Shown: positions 1 to 9,074 of the stretch, in pieces | How positions within the stretch are numbered: position 1 is the first letter of the stretch | Layout of the letters: each line of letters begins with the position of its first letter | DNA from: CAWDMC01 sp963803295 | Lineage (GTDB): Bacteria; Acidobacteriota; Terriglobia; UBA7540 | Assembly: GCA_963803295.1 (NCBI GenBank) | Contig: CAWDMC010000013.1 | Location: 248,001-312,000 of the forward strand | DNA length: 64,000 nucleotides | Reading direction: 5' to 3' | The notes under the pieces: generated by a model | The model's database searches: none | Told to the model about the DNA's origin: nothing | Seen by the model: only the letters and a program-made list of their open reading frames with translations | Translations under genes and position numbers: made by a program

Positions 1-209
1 GAAGGCAAAATGACCAACGGCGTTAGCGCGAGCCGGGGGCCAGTCCTGCGTAGTCTTAGACCCCAGACACGCCTAGAAACTTCGTGCACGAGAACCGGGA
101 GACCTCGGGAACACCGGCAGCCAAAGCAGGCTGCGGGACGGCGGGTGAAGGCTAAGGCCACACGGCCCGCCTGTATGTCCCCGAGGAGTCGGACAGCGGT
201 ATAGTACCT

Positions 210-1646
210 GTGAATCACTCGAACAAAAACGGGAAACCGTTGGCGGAGAATGAGGAGGGAAGGCCGCTGATCAAGGAGAACGCTCGTCAACTTAACACGC
301 GCTCGACACAGAGCGAGAAACGCGTGTCCCAAGGGCTGGCGGGCGTGCGGAAAGCAGCAAGGGAAAACAAGGAGATGAAGTTCACTGCCTTGCTCCACCA
401 TCTGACAGCCGATCTGCTGCGGGAAAGCTTTTACGCGCTGAAGCGAAAAGCCGCACCCGGAGTAGACGGCGTTACTTGGCAGGAGTATGAGACCGGGCTG
501 AAGGATCGACTGGTCGATCTGCACGGCCGGGTACATCGTGGAGCGTACCGAGCGCAGCCCTCGAGAAGAGTGTATATAGAGAAAGAAGATGGACGACAAC
601 GTCCATTGGGAATTGCGGCTCTGGAAGACAAAATAGTCCAACAGGCTGTGGTCACCATCCTCCATCAGATTTACGAGGAGGACTTTCTCGGCTTCTCCTA
701 CGGCTTTCGCCCGGGGCGCAGCCAGCATAATGCGCTGGATGCGTTGTCGTATGCGCTTCTGAAGAAGAAGGTGAACTACGTGCTTGACGCCGATATCAAG
801 GGTTTCTTCGATAACCTTGATAAAACCTGGCTGATCAAGTTCGTGGAGCATCGCGTTGCCGATCCCCGAATCCTACGGCTGATCCAGAAATGGCTTAAGG
901 CCGGGGTGATGGAAGACGGCAAATGGTCGGAAACGAAGACAGGTACTCCGCAAGGGTCGGTGATTTCGCCGACACTCGCGAATATCTATCTGCACTATGC
1001 TTTCGATCTCTGGGTTAATACCTGGCGCAAGAAATGGGCGCAAGGCGAGGTGGTGGTCATCCGGTATGCGGATGATACCGTCTTAGGTTTCCAGCATCAG
1101 GCGGAAGCAGACCGTTTTCTAGAAAGCTTAAGGAAACGGCTGGAGAAGTTTGGGCTGGAGCTCCATCCAGAAAAAACGCGCCGGATCGAGTTCGGGCGGT
1201 TTGCCGAACCAAACCGGAAACGAAGAGGAGAAGGCAAGCCAGAGACGTTCGATTTCTTGGGCTTCACGCACATCAGCGGGAAGAACAGCAAAGGGCACTT
1301 CACGGTGAAGCGCAGGACGATTCGCAAGCGCATGCGGAGCAAGCTGCGACAGATCAAGCAGCAACTCCGCGAGCGCATGCACGATCCTGTGCCCCAAACC
1401 GGTGAATGGCTGAAGTCGGTCGTTCAAGGCTACTTCAACTACCACGCGGTGCCAGGCAATATGGAGAGCCTTAACGTATTTCGCCACAGGGTGACGAGAC
1501 TCTGGCGGCGAGTACTTCTCCGCCGCGGTGGGAAACGCCGGCCCAACTGGGCCCGCCTCCACCGTTTGGTGGCGCACTGGCTCCCCACACCGTGTGTGCT
1601 CCATCCCTATCCCGCAGTTCGCTTCGCCGCCAGCCATCCAAGATAA
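210..1646 (+). CDS. ltrA: Group II intron reverse transcriptase/maturase, copy 1
   Basis: The 478-residue protein is an LtrA-type maturase that assists intron splicing and copies intron RNA into DNA. Visible RT blocks include PGVDGVTW near residue 83, RPLGI near 130, the FGFRPGRS-like block near 165, GTPQGSVISP near 248 and the catalytic YADD at 286-289. A maturase (X) domain follows. The C-terminus ends in a basic tail (HPYP..RF) with no recognisable HNH endonuclease motif, so mobility would be of the endonuclease-free type. The start is a GTG inside the intron, and the TAA stop directly abuts domain V. The function call is secure; the precise start is not. Confidence 0.9.
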   Translation: MNHSNKNGKPLAENEEGRPLIKENARQLNTRSTQSEKRVSQGLAGVRKAARENKEMKFTALLHHLTADLLRESFYALKRKAAPGVDGVTWQEYETGLKDRLVDLHGRVHRGAYRAQPSRRVYIEKEDGRQRPLGIAALEDKIVQQAVVTILHQIYEEDFLGFSYGFRPGRSQHNALDALSYALLKKKVNYVLDADIKGFFDNLDKTWLIKFVEHRVADPRILRLIQKWLKAGVMEDGKWSETKTGTPQGSVISPTLANIYLHYAFDLWVNTWRKKWAQGEVVVIRYADDTVLGFQHQAEADRFLESLRKRLEKFGLELHPEKTRRIEFGRFAEPNRKRRGEGKPETFDFLGFTHISGKNSKGHFTVKRRTIRKRMRSKLRQIKQQLRERMHDPVPQTGEWLKSVVQGYFNYHAVPGNMESLNVFRHRVTRLWRRVLLRRGGKRRPNWARLHRLVAHWLPTPCVLHPYPAVRFAASHPR

Positions 1647-1720
1647 GAGCCGTATGCGCTAAGGAGCGCCCGTACGGATCCGTGCGGGGGGTATCAGGTA
1701 ACTGGTATCCCTACCGCGAC
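1647..1720 (+). ncRNA. Group II intron domains V and VI, copy 1
   Basis: Bases 1647-1680 fit the conserved 34-nt catalytic domain V: they open with gagccgtatgcg and close with the complementary cgtacggatc. The domain VI hairpin (1681-1720) has a 10-bp stem capped by a GUAA tetraloop and a two-base UA bulge. Its A is eight bases from the intron end, where the branch-point adenosine is expected. The intron's 3' splice site is therefore placed after 1720. Confidence 0.85.
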
Positions 1721-2120
1721 GAGCGCCGGGATAAACCGGCACGAAGTAGAGAATGAAAGAGTCTTACGAGAAAGGATTAGCGATCCGCTCGGCCTCGAGT
1801 CTGGCCTGAGCTACCGCAAGGGAGTCAGGGAAGCATAGACAGAGGTATAGGTGGGCTGGGTATGGAGCTGCGAAAATACCAACATCAGGACGCCGACGCT
1901 CTAGAGTTGGCGGAAGGCAAATGACCAACGGCGTTAGCGCGAGCCGGGGGCCAGTCCTGCGTAGTCTTAGACCCCAGACACGCCTAGAAACTTCGTGCAC
2001 GAGAACCGGGAGACCTCGGGAACACCGGCAGCCAAAGCAGGCTGCGGGACGGCGGGTGAAGGCTAAGGCCACACGGCCCGCCTGTATGTCCCCGAGGAGT
2101 CGGACAGCGGTATAGTACCT

Positions 2121-3557
2121 GTGAATCACTCGAACAAAAACGGGAAACCGTTGGCGGAGAATGAGGAGGGAAGGCCGCTGATCAAGGAGAACGCTCGTCA
2201 ACTTAACACGCGCTCGACACAGAGCGAGAAACGCGTGTCCCAAGGGCTGGCGGGCGTGCGGAAAGCAGCAAGGGAAAACAAGGAGATGAAGTTCACTGCC
2301 TTGCTCCACCATCTGACAGCCGATCTGCTGCGGGAAAGCTTTTACGCGCTGAAGCGAAAAGCCGCACCCGGAGTAGACGGCGTTACTTGGCAGGAGTATG
2401 AGACCGGGCTGAAGGATCGACTGGTCGATCTGCACGGCCGGGTACATCGTGGAGCGTACCGAGCGCAGCCCTCGAGAAGAGTGTATATAGAGAAAGAAGA
2501 TGGACGACAACGTCCATTGGGAATTGCGGCTCTGGAAGACAAAATAGTCCAACAGGCTGTGGTCACCATCCTCCATCAGATTTACGAGGAGGACTTTCTC
2601 GGCTTCTCCTACGGCTTTCGCCCGGGGCGCAGCCAGCATAATGCGCTGGATGCGTTGTCGTATGCGCTTCTGAAGAAGAAGGTGAACTACGTGCTTGACG
2701 CCGATATCAAGGGTTTCTTCGATAACCTTGATAAAACCTGGCTGATCAAGTTCGTGGAGCATCGCGTTGCCGATCCCCGAATCCTACGGCTGATCCAGAA
2801 ATGGCTTAAGGCCGGGGTGATGGAAGACGGCAAATGGTCGGAAACGAAGACAGGTACTCCGCAAGGGTCGGTGATTTCGCCGACACTCGCGAATATCTAT
2901 CTGCACTATGCTTTCGATCTCTGGGTTAATACCTGGCGCAAGAAATGGGCGCAAGGCGAGGTGGTGGTCATCCGGTATGCGGATGATACCGTCTTAGGTT
3001 TCCAGCATCAGGCGGAAGCAGACCGTTTTCTAGAAAGCTTAAGGAAACGGCTGGAGAAGTTTGGGCTGGAGCTCCATCCAGAAAAAACGCGCCGGATCGA
3101 GTTCGGGCGGTTTGCCGAACCAAACCGGAAACGAAGAGGAGAAGGCAAGCCAGAGACGTTCGATTTCTTGGGCTTCACGCACATCAGCGGGAAGAACAGC
3201 AAAGGGCACTTCACGGTGAAGCGCAGGACGATTCGCAAGCGCATGCGGAGCAAGCTGCGACAGATCAAGCAGCAACTCCGCGAGCGCATGCACGATCCTG
3301 TGCCCCAAACCGGTGAATGGCTGAAGTCGGTCGTTCAAGGCTACTTCAACTACCACGCGGTGCCAGGCAATATGGAGAGCCTTAACGTATTTCGCCACAG
3401 GGTGACGAGACTCTGGCGGCGAGTACTTCTCCGCCGCGGTGGGAAACGCCGGCCCAACTGGGCCCGCCTCCACCGTTTGGTGGCGCACTGGCTCCCCACA
3501 CCGTGTGTGCTCCATCCCTATCCCGAAGTTCGCTTCGCCGCCAGCCATCCAAGATAA
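2121..3557 (+). CDS. ltrA: Group II intron reverse transcriptase/maturase, copy 2
   Basis: This 478-residue protein is identical to the copy 1 maturase except for Glu instead of Ala in the C-terminal HPYP-x-VRF segment. All RT blocks and the YADD catalytic site are intact, so it should be functional. It starts at a GTG in the loop domain of the intron and stops immediately before domain V. Two intact identical enzymes could act on either intron RNA in trans. Confidence 0.9.
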   Translation: MNHSNKNGKPLAENEEGRPLIKENARQLNTRSTQSEKRVSQGLAGVRKAARENKEMKFTALLHHLTADLLRESFYALKRKAAPGVDGVTWQEYETGLKDRLVDLHGRVHRGAYRAQPSRRVYIEKEDGRQRPLGIAALEDKIVQQAVVTILHQIYEEDFLGFSYGFRPGRSQHNALDALSYALLKKKVNYVLDADIKGFFDNLDKTWLIKFVEHRVADPRILRLIQKWLKAGVMEDGKWSETKTGTPQGSVISPTLANIYLHYAFDLWVNTWRKKWAQGEVVVIRYADDTVLGFQHQAEADRFLESLRKRLEKFGLELHPEKTRRIEFGRFAEPNRKRRGEGKPETFDFLGFTHISGKNSKGHFTVKRRTIRKRMRSKLRQIKQQLRERMHDPVPQTGEWLKSVVQGYFNYHAVPGNMESLNVFRHRVTRLWRRVLLRRGGKRRPNWARLHRLVAHWLPTPCVLHPYPEVRFAASHPR

Positions 3558-3631
3558 GAGCCGTATGCGCTAAGGAGCGCCCGTACGGATCCGTGCGGGG
3601 GGTATCAGGTAACTGGTATCCCTACCGCGAC
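3558..3631 (+). ncRNA. Group II intron domains V and VI, copy 2
   Basis: The sequence is the same as the domain V/VI of copy 1. Domain V spans 3558-3591 and domain VI spans 3592-3631, with the putative branch-point A eight bases from the 3' splice site. Confidence 0.85.
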
Positions 3632-3971
3632 ATATGAGACCCTAAAGTCTTTTCGGTATTGCGCCACTTTGACTAGAATTACAACTCGTCCGATTACAGA
3701 TGCAAGAAGACAGGGCGGAAGTTATCTACCGATCCGAGGATCAACTTCTGGGTGGCCGACGATCCACTCGGAGCCACTGGGTGCCACATCCGCGCAACCG
3801 CCGTTCTCGTCCAAAGTTGCCCATGGGATACTGCCTCGGCGCAAGTAAACGCTGGCCGACCTATGGGGAGTAATGCGGATTACGAGCAGTTAGATTTGCG
3901 AATAAGACAGTTCTGCTAGGGCCTTGAAACATCGCCTGGACATAGGCCGCACGGAGAGGTACGGTAAAAGC
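3632..3971. other. Intergenic stretch between intron and radical SAM gene
   Basis: About 340 bases follow the second intron. I see no convincing gene, RNA or promoter here. The first bases are the 3' exon of the intron target, but the original target gene is not recognisable. Confidence 0.4.
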
Positions 3972-5081
3972 ATGGCGGGTTCGCTTCACCACAGCAGTTC
4001 TGCGCATCACGCGCGACGAGACTACACGCAGACGCCACTGAATATTTACTGGGAGGTGACACAGGCCTGCGCGCTGGCCTGCCGTCATTGCCGCGCCGAA
4101 GCGATGCCGGCGCCACACCCCATGGAGCTGAAATTTGAAGAGGGCGTGGATTTTCTGCGCCAGATCCCGGACTTTGGCAACCCGCTGCCGCAGTTGATCC
4201 TGACCGGAGGCGATCCCCTGGACCGGGAGGACTTGTACCAATTGATCGACGAGGCCCGTCGGCTTGCGATCGGGGTGTCCATCACTCCCGCCGCGACGCC
4301 AGCACTCACCCGCGACGTGCTCGTGCAACTGCAGGCGCATCAAGTGGGTGGTTTGGGGCTCAGTCTAGACGGTTCCTCGCCGCAGAGGCACGACTCCATT
4401 CGCGGTGTCCCCGGCACCTTTGAACGCACCCTACATGCGATCGAGTGGGCACAGGAGCTGGACATCCCCTTGCAGGTGAACACGCTCGTGGCGGAGGAGA
4501 CCGCCAGCGATGTACCCGCCATTTACGAGCTGCTGAAGCTCTATGTGGTAAGCCGCTGGAGCCTGTTTTTCCTGATCTCGGTTGGCCGCGGCAAGGTGCT
4601 GCAGGCGCTTTCTCCCAACGAGGGCGAGAAGTTGATGGGCTGGGCTTTCGAGACCTCGCGCACTGCTCCGTTTATTGTCGCCACCACCGAGGCCCCCTCA
4701 TTCCGTCGGGTTGCCCTCGAACGGATGCGTGCCGAAGGGATGAGCGGCGAGCAGATCAAGCGCAGCGGAACCTACCGCAGCTTTGGAATCCGGGATGGAC
4801 ACGGCATCATATTTGTCTCCAACACGGGCGATATTTGTCCTGCGGGCTTTTTACCTCTGGTGGTCGGCAACGTTCGGAAGAATCGTGTCGCCGATGTTTA
4901 TCGAAACGCTCCGGTCTTCCGGTCTCTTCACGATCCCACCCAGTTCGAGGGACGTTGCGGAATCTGCGAATACAAGGCGCTGTGCGGCGGATCGCGCGCC
5001 CGCGCCTATGGAGCCACCGGCAACCCGCTGGCCTCGGACCCCTTCTGCGACTATGAACCGCAACCCAAGCACACAGAATAA
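3972..5081 (+). CDS. Radical SAM/SPASM domain protein (TIGR04053-like)
   Basis: The product should use a [4Fe-4S] cluster to cleave S-adenosylmethionine and carry out a radical modification, probably in the cytoplasm. The radical SAM motif CxxxCxxC is visible as CALACRHC about 33 residues from the chosen start, followed by the glycine-rich LTGGDP motif. The C-terminus carries a SPASM-type cluster-binding set: CPAG, then CGICEYKALCGG, then a final FCDY. Overall it resembles the TIGR04053 family, whose substrates are undefined; related enzymes work on haem precursors or peptides. The ATG at 3972 is preferred over the in-frame upstream codon at 3924 because of a purine-rich ggagagg at 3953-3959. 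No partner peptide gene was seen next to it. Confidence 0.85.
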   Translation: MAGSLHHSSSAHHARRDYTQTPLNIYWEVTQACALACRHCRAEAMPAPHPMELKFEEGVDFLRQIPDFGNPLPQLILTGGDPLDREDLYQLIDEARRLAIGVSITPAATPALTRDVLVQLQAHQVGGLGLSLDGSSPQRHDSIRGVPGTFERTLHAIEWAQELDIPLQVNTLVAEETASDVPAIYELLKLYVVSRWSLFFLISVGRGKVLQALSPNEGEKLMGWAFETSRTAPFIVATTEAPSFRRVALERMRAEGMSGEQIKRSGTYRSFGIRDGHGIIFVSNTGDICPAGFLPLVVGNVRKNRVADVYRNAPVFRSLHDPTQFEGRCGICEYKALCGGSRARAYGATGNPLASDPFCDYEPQPKHTE

Positions 5082-5556
5082 AGACACCATCATTCCTGAA
5101 CGGAGATCGGCTACGAACCGCTCCGAAGCAGCAATGGCACGGGTATCTCCTACGCAAATCAACGTCGTCCTGAACTGGTTCGACGGATAGATCTACCCTT
5201 GCCGACCAGTCAGGAGTAATCCGTGTTTGGACCGCAGAAAGGCTCCTTCGCGCTCCGCCCCGCGCCTCTCTAACTTCGTCCCTAGCATGAGTTCCCCCCC
5301 CCGTAATCACATACTTTCGTATTGACTGGGCCGTACCTACGGCCTCGCCGGAGATGTGCCTTAAATTCCAGACCGACAAAGAGGTGTTACACCTTCCCGG
5401 CCGGAAGCTGGAATAACCGGGATGTTCACCGGCTGGCAGTTGTGCCACTCGAACTGGCGGTGAGAGCTGCGCCAATTGCGTTCCTCCCCGCGCCGGTGTG
5501 TGGTATCGTCGCTTATATCCTGAGGGAGGTGACCGCCTCTTTATTCTGATGAGATC
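5082..5556. other. Decayed stretch without an intact gene
   Basis: There is no intact gene. The frame ending at 5190 finishes QINVVLNWFDG, which resembles the C-terminus of acidobacterial Ser/Thr kinases or PD40/TolB-like propeller proteins and may be a leftover tail. Bases about 5353-5465 are a degenerate direct repeat of 5851-5965. Confidence 0.35.
5353..5465 (+). repeat. Degenerate duplicate of a secreted-protein C-terminus
   Basis: This segment aligns by eye with 5851-5965 over roughly 110 bp: ggagatgtg/ggaaatctg, aattccag/agttccag, then gggatgtt and gaact blocks. The encoded text (SWNN-DVHRLAVVPLEL) parallels DWNNGDVYHLTVVSLEL in the downstream copy. It appears to be the 3' end of a second, older copy of the same gene. 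Confidence 0.5.
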
Positions 5557-5965
5557 ATGGACCGCAGACATTTCCTACACACGACTGGCAGCACGGCGTT
5601 GTCATTGTCACTCGGACTGAACGCCTGGAGCCGCCACGAGCTATTCGCTGCCAGTGACGGCACTGACGCCGTGTCAACTCCTGAACATCCAGAGCATGGG
5701 CGCAAGCGACCTATCCGCGGGGGCGGGCGGAGGGAAAATCAAGGGCGCCTGCACGCATACGACTTGGGATTTCTACGAGGCGCCCCAACCATGGGGGCCG
5801 TGGACCCAAATCGGCATGCATGACTCGTCCCCGCAGGGATACTATTCGCCGGAAATCTGTCCGAAGTTCCAGTCCGCGAAGAAAGTCTACATATTCACGG
5901 CGGGTGACTGGAACAATGGGGATGTTTATCACCTCACCGTCGTCTCATTGGAACTAGTCGTTTGA
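5557..5965 (+). pseudogene. Frameshifted remnant of a Tat-secreted protein
   Basis: The first part, in the frame starting at ATG 5557, encodes a twin-arginine signal peptide (MDRRHFLHTTGSTALSL) with a hydrophobic stretch. The likely continuation is in the next frame (from about 5654 to the stop at 5965) and includes WDFYEAPQPWGPW and FTAGDWNNGDVYHL. That style recalls the C-terminal repeats of sialidase- or DUF4185-like beta-propeller proteins. At about 135 codons in two frames it is far too short for such a family. I read it as an internally deleted and frameshifted relic. The exact family is uncertain. Confidence 0.5.
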
Positions 5966-5981
5966 GATTGCGAGGTGAGAG

Positions 5982-6200
5982 ATGAGCCTCACGAGACGCC
6001 GCTTCCTGAAAACCTCCGCCGGGGCAGGCGCGACTGTAGCGGGCGCGCGCTTCTTCAAGGGCCCCGTGGTGGGCGCCGCTCCGCCGGATTCGCCGCCCGA
6101 TGAGCGCGTCGTGCCCATGCCCACCGGCGAGTGGATGTCTCCCTCGTCAGGCACGGCGTACCGCGCGTACCGCTCGAAGTATGCCAAGAGGGCTGACGCC
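5982..6200 (+). pseudogene. N-terminal fragment of a Tat-signal protein
   Basis: The frame opens with a good twin-arginine leader (MSLTRRRFLKTSAGAG) ending in an AxA-like cleavage region. Plausible mature sequence runs only to about 6200 before the frame becomes arginine- and proline-rich noise antisense to a TIR-domain fragment. It looks like a gene start cut off by rearrangement. A ggtgag purine run precedes the ATG. Confidence 0.45.
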
Positions 6201-6225
6201 ACCTGTCCCCACGCCCCCCAGGCGA

Positions 6226-6357
6226 GTCAGCGATTACCCGGTCGCAAGACTCGAGTTGCTCTTCCACCTCGCGGGCCAACGGGCGACCGCGGCTGGGCAT
6301 CTTCTCTTTGTCCATCCACGGGTCGTAACCGAGCCTCCGAAGATCGCCATAGATGGC
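6226..6357 (-). pseudogene. TIR-domain remnant
   Basis: Read on the minus strand, about 44 codons encode AIYGDLRRLGYDPWMDKEKM, then a short linker and REVEEQLESCDRVI. This matches the alphaA to betaC part of bacterial TIR domains (xxLxxxGxxPWxDxxxxxxG, then ExxxAIxxCDxxI). There is no start, no BB-loop N-terminal strand and no C-terminal half, and the flanking frames are noise. Intact TIR proteins often make NAD-cleaving effectors or signalling adaptors; this one cannot be functional. Confidence 0.55.
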
Positions 6358-6388
6358 GGAAGCACCAAGAGGCGGGACGGTGAGGATG

Positions 6389-7822
6389 TCACTTATCTTG
6401 CGGCTTGAACGCCGAGCGCAGCTTGTCGCCGAATGTCCCGAAGCCCTCGGCGGGAGGAGCATTGCGCTGCGCCCACTCGCGCACTTCCTCGGTCTCGCGT
6501 GCTTCCATGACTGCCTTCGCGCTCAGGCGGATGCGCCGACCTGACGGATCGATTTCCAGCACGATGACCTCGACGTCCGTCCCGACCGGAAAGGCTCGCT
6601 GGACATCGGCTTCCTTCGCGATGCCGGTTTCGCTCATGGGGATGACACCGGTTCGCCCGGGGGCCAGGAAGACGAACACGCCGAACCTCTCGTATCGCTC
6701 CACCTTCCCCGTCAGGCGCGCGCCCGGAACGATGCCCGGCCGGGCTCCCGCCGCCCCCTCGGCCCGCGCCCAAGCTTCCTCTACCAGCGCCACGCCGATC
6801 CGTTTCTGTTCGAGGTCGATGGCAAGAATCTCGAAGGTGCACGTCATCCCGGCAGTGACCTGACCCGCCCAGCCTCCCGATCGTCCAGTGGGCTCGAACG
6901 TGGAAGCATGGGCCAGCGCCTCAACGCCCGGCTCGAGCTCCACGAACGCGCCGAACTGCGCGACGCGCGTGACGCGGCCTGGCAGCCGTTGGCCTACTTT
7001 GTACACCTCGGGCACTCTCGACCATGGGTCGGCGGAGAGCTGCTTCAACCCGAGCGAGATCTTCTGCTTCTCCTCGTCCACGCGCAGGACTTTGACCGTG
7101 ATCTCATCGCCCGCTTTGACCATCTCCGCCGGGTTTGACACGCGGGACCACGCCATCTCGGACACGTGGAGCAGCCCCTGGACACCGGCGCCAAGATCGA
7201 CGAACGCGCCGAAGTCGCGGACGGAGGCGACACGGCCGGCGATGACGGCGCCGGGGACAATCTTGTCGCGGAGCTTGGCGGCGTTCGCCCGCTGCTCGTC
7301 CTCGAGGAACGCGCGCCGGGAGACGACGATGTTCTCGCCGCCTTCCTTGTACTCGATGATGCGGAATTGGTAGACATGCCCTTCGTGCATCGACGCATCC
7401 GCGCCGCGGACGTCGATCTGGGAAACCGGACAGAACGCGCGACGCCGGCCCACGCGCACCTCGTAGCCGCCCTTGATCTGCCGTTCCACCTTCCCTTCCA
7501 CCGGCAGGCCGCTTTGAAAGGCGTCTTCGAACTGCTGATCGCTCGCGGCCGCACCCGCCAGCCTTCGGGAGATCGTCAGCCCACCTGACGTCGATACCAC
7601 CATCGCCTGAACGCGATCGCCCAGCGCGACCTCAATCTCGCCGTCGGCGTTCTTCAGTTCGGCGATGTTCATTACCGCCTCACCCTTGCGACCAACGTCG
7701 ACTAACGCCACCTCCGGACCGATGGAGACGATCCTGCCCTCAACGAGTTCGCCTTGATCAAGGCGCTTGGCCTGGGTCGAAGCTTCGAACATCGCAGCAA
7801 AGTCTTCCGCCTGATCACTCAC
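6389..7822 (-). CDS. Multi-S1-domain RNA-binding protein
   Basis: The 477-residue product contains serial S1 (OB-fold) RNA-binding repeats. Clear ones lie near residues 25-95 (GxIVSIGPEVALVDVG), 190-260 (VASVRDFGAFVDLGAGVQGLLHVSE), 275-350 and 365-440 (VERYERFGVFVFLAPG), with a weaker one near 110-175. It is related to ribosomal protein bS1 and other S1-repeat translation or RNA-turnover factors, but the repeats are unusually divergent and there are about five, so I do not call it rpsA. The start is taken as GTG 7822 because GAGGAG sits six bases upstream; an in-frame GTG at 7882 lacks such a site. It is a stand-alone gene. Confidence 0.85.
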   Translation of the reverse strand: MSDQAEDFAAMFEASTQAKRLDQGELVEGRIVSIGPEVALVDVGRKGEAVMNIAELKNADGEIEVALGDRVQAMVVSTSGGLTISRRLAGAAASDQQFEDAFQSGLPVEGKVERQIKGGYEVRVGRRRAFCPVSQIDVRGADASMHEGHVYQFRIIEYKEGGENIVVSRRAFLEDEQRANAAKLRDKIVPGAVIAGRVASVRDFGAFVDLGAGVQGLLHVSEMAWSRVSNPAEMVKAGDEITVKVLRVDEEKQKISLGLKQLSADPWSRVPEVYKVGQRLPGRVTRVAQFGAFVELEPGVEALAHASTFEPTGRSGGWAGQVTAGMTCTFEILAIDLEQKRIGVALVEEAWARAEGAAGARPGIVPGARLTGKVERYERFGVFVFLAPGRTGVIPMSETGIAKEADVQRAFPVGTDVEVIVLEIDPSGRRIRLSAKAVMEARETEEVREWAQRNAPPAEGFGTFGDKLRSAFKPQDK

Positions 7823-7882
7823 AGCACGCTCCTCGTCATGATTGCGCATCGCCCGCCGGCACTCATTCCCTCGCGCGTGCAC

Positions 7883-9074
7883 GAACGGACAGCCAGCGAT
7901 TGTACCAGCACGATCAAATCATAAGAAGACCGAACTCAACAGCCTGCCAGCAGCAACCAAGCCGGTTCCGGCGCCGCATTCGCCACAGCCGGAGCGATTG
8001 TGACTACACAGGCCATGTAGAGCATGTTGTTCTGATACCCCCCTCGATGCTCGAACCCATAACGCGAACGCGCGCGGCGATCCGAATAGGCAAGCGCCTA
8101 TCCATGGCATTTTGGATCATCGGAGAATCGCTCATTGTGGGGTTTCTATATCTTCTTTAGCTTCTACTCGTGGAAGTCCAATCCGTGACTCCCCCGACGT
8201 CCCCTTCGAGAGGCGTGCATGAGTACTGTCCGTCCCGGCCCTTAGATCCTGTGTAACGGCCTAGCGTTTACCTATGCGGCGCCGCTTGCTGTCAACGAAT
8301 TCCGTACAGTGGTTGAGTCACCGAGCGTATCACGCCCTACTCGGAAGTTGTCGCGAGCCCGCTCAGAACGAGGATTATCCGCGCCTAGGGATAGATCCAG
8401 TCGAAGAGCCTGATGTTTACCCACACCCCGGCGAATCATCTGAAGTAGCGCACAAACTGACCCGCGCCGATTTCTCTTGCTGTTTGATCGTCATCTGCGG
8501 AAAATGACCGAGGCGCCGATTTCTGTGTATGTTCCTGCGGACGGAATGCGGCGAAATCACTGATAGCTTTTCGCTTGGTGTCACCGGCCGAAAGAATCTC
8601 GCGTACGCTGCGAGCGACCACGACCCGGCCATGGGATTGACCCACGATAGCCACCGCGTGCGCTGTGTTTCAACCTTCCTTCTCCTGTTGGGTGCGCTGG
8701 AGGGTAGTTGCTTGCGTTGATGTTCGGTCGGAACTTGTCGGGCTTGGAGCGTGGGGAAGGTTCACCTGTGCGCCCCGCCGCCACGTTAGTGTGTCCGAAT
8801 GCACCTTTCTGCTCCGACTGGTTCCCTCCAAACCGGCGAAATTGGTCCCCTTTCAGGCCGGTGCTAACAGTGGATGGGCTGCCTGTTCAAGTTGCGGCGT
8901 CGGCTCTTTTGTTTCCGCTCGTGTTGCTGAGCACGAGGCGCGGCCTTCGAACGGGAGAGCCAGTGCGGGCTGACTATTGGTCTCGTGCGTTTGCCAGCCG
9001 ATGAGGACGTGAGGATTTGAAGGTGAAGGGCGCGGACCTACCAGACAGGTCCGGGCTACGCCAAGGCAACACAG
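7883..9074. other. Long gene-poor region
   Basis: About 1.2 kb contains only short, low-quality frames on both strands. I see no reliable domain, tRNA or terminator. A 12-base direct repeat (gcgccgatttct) occurs near 8465 and 8512. The region may be decayed mobile DNA, but no recognisable transposase motif supports that. Confidence 0.4.

Larger units (their letters stand above)
1..1720 (+). mobile_element. Group II intron, copy 1 (5' end outside the window)
   Basis: This copy carries a maturase ORF followed by a domain V/VI pair and ends at the same bases (ccgcgac) as the second copy. The two copies align with an offset of 1911 bp from position 1 onward, so about 190 bp of the 5' end lies upstream of the window. 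I noticed two differences from copy 2: one extra A in the A-run at 7-10, and a C/A change near 1616 that turns a Glu of the maturase into Ala. Near-identity implies recent mobility or duplication. Confidence 0.9.
1721..3631 (+). mobile_element. Group II intron, copy 2, fused directly to copy 1
   Basis: The 1911-bp unit begins immediately after the last base of copy 1 with gagcg (compare the usual gtgyg 5' end) and continues with the stem-loop pattern typical of domain I (gccggg..ccggc, then gaagtagagaatgaaagag). It ends at 3631 with the same domain V/VI as copy 1. Bases 1721-2120 are structural RNA domains I-IV; the short ORF at 1921-2115 is within this RNA and is not a gene. The 3' flank begins atatgagacc. 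Confidence 0.88.

Noticed and set aside
10..204. 64-codon frame repeated at 1921-2115
   Set aside because: It lies in the structural RNA part of the group II intron, is arginine-rich and has no protein-like features.
1764..2762. 332-codon minus-strand frame
   Set aside because: It is antisense to the intron RNA and the maturase gene, with composition typical of a shadow frame.
4807..5571. 254-codon minus-strand frame across the radical SAM 3' end
   Set aside because: It overlaps a well-supported gene and shows no motif; the sequence is arginine-rich.
7900..8160. 86-codon frame and neighbours up to 8973 as possible genes
   Set aside because: No domain, weak codon usage and no ribosome sites; better treated as gene-poor DNA.
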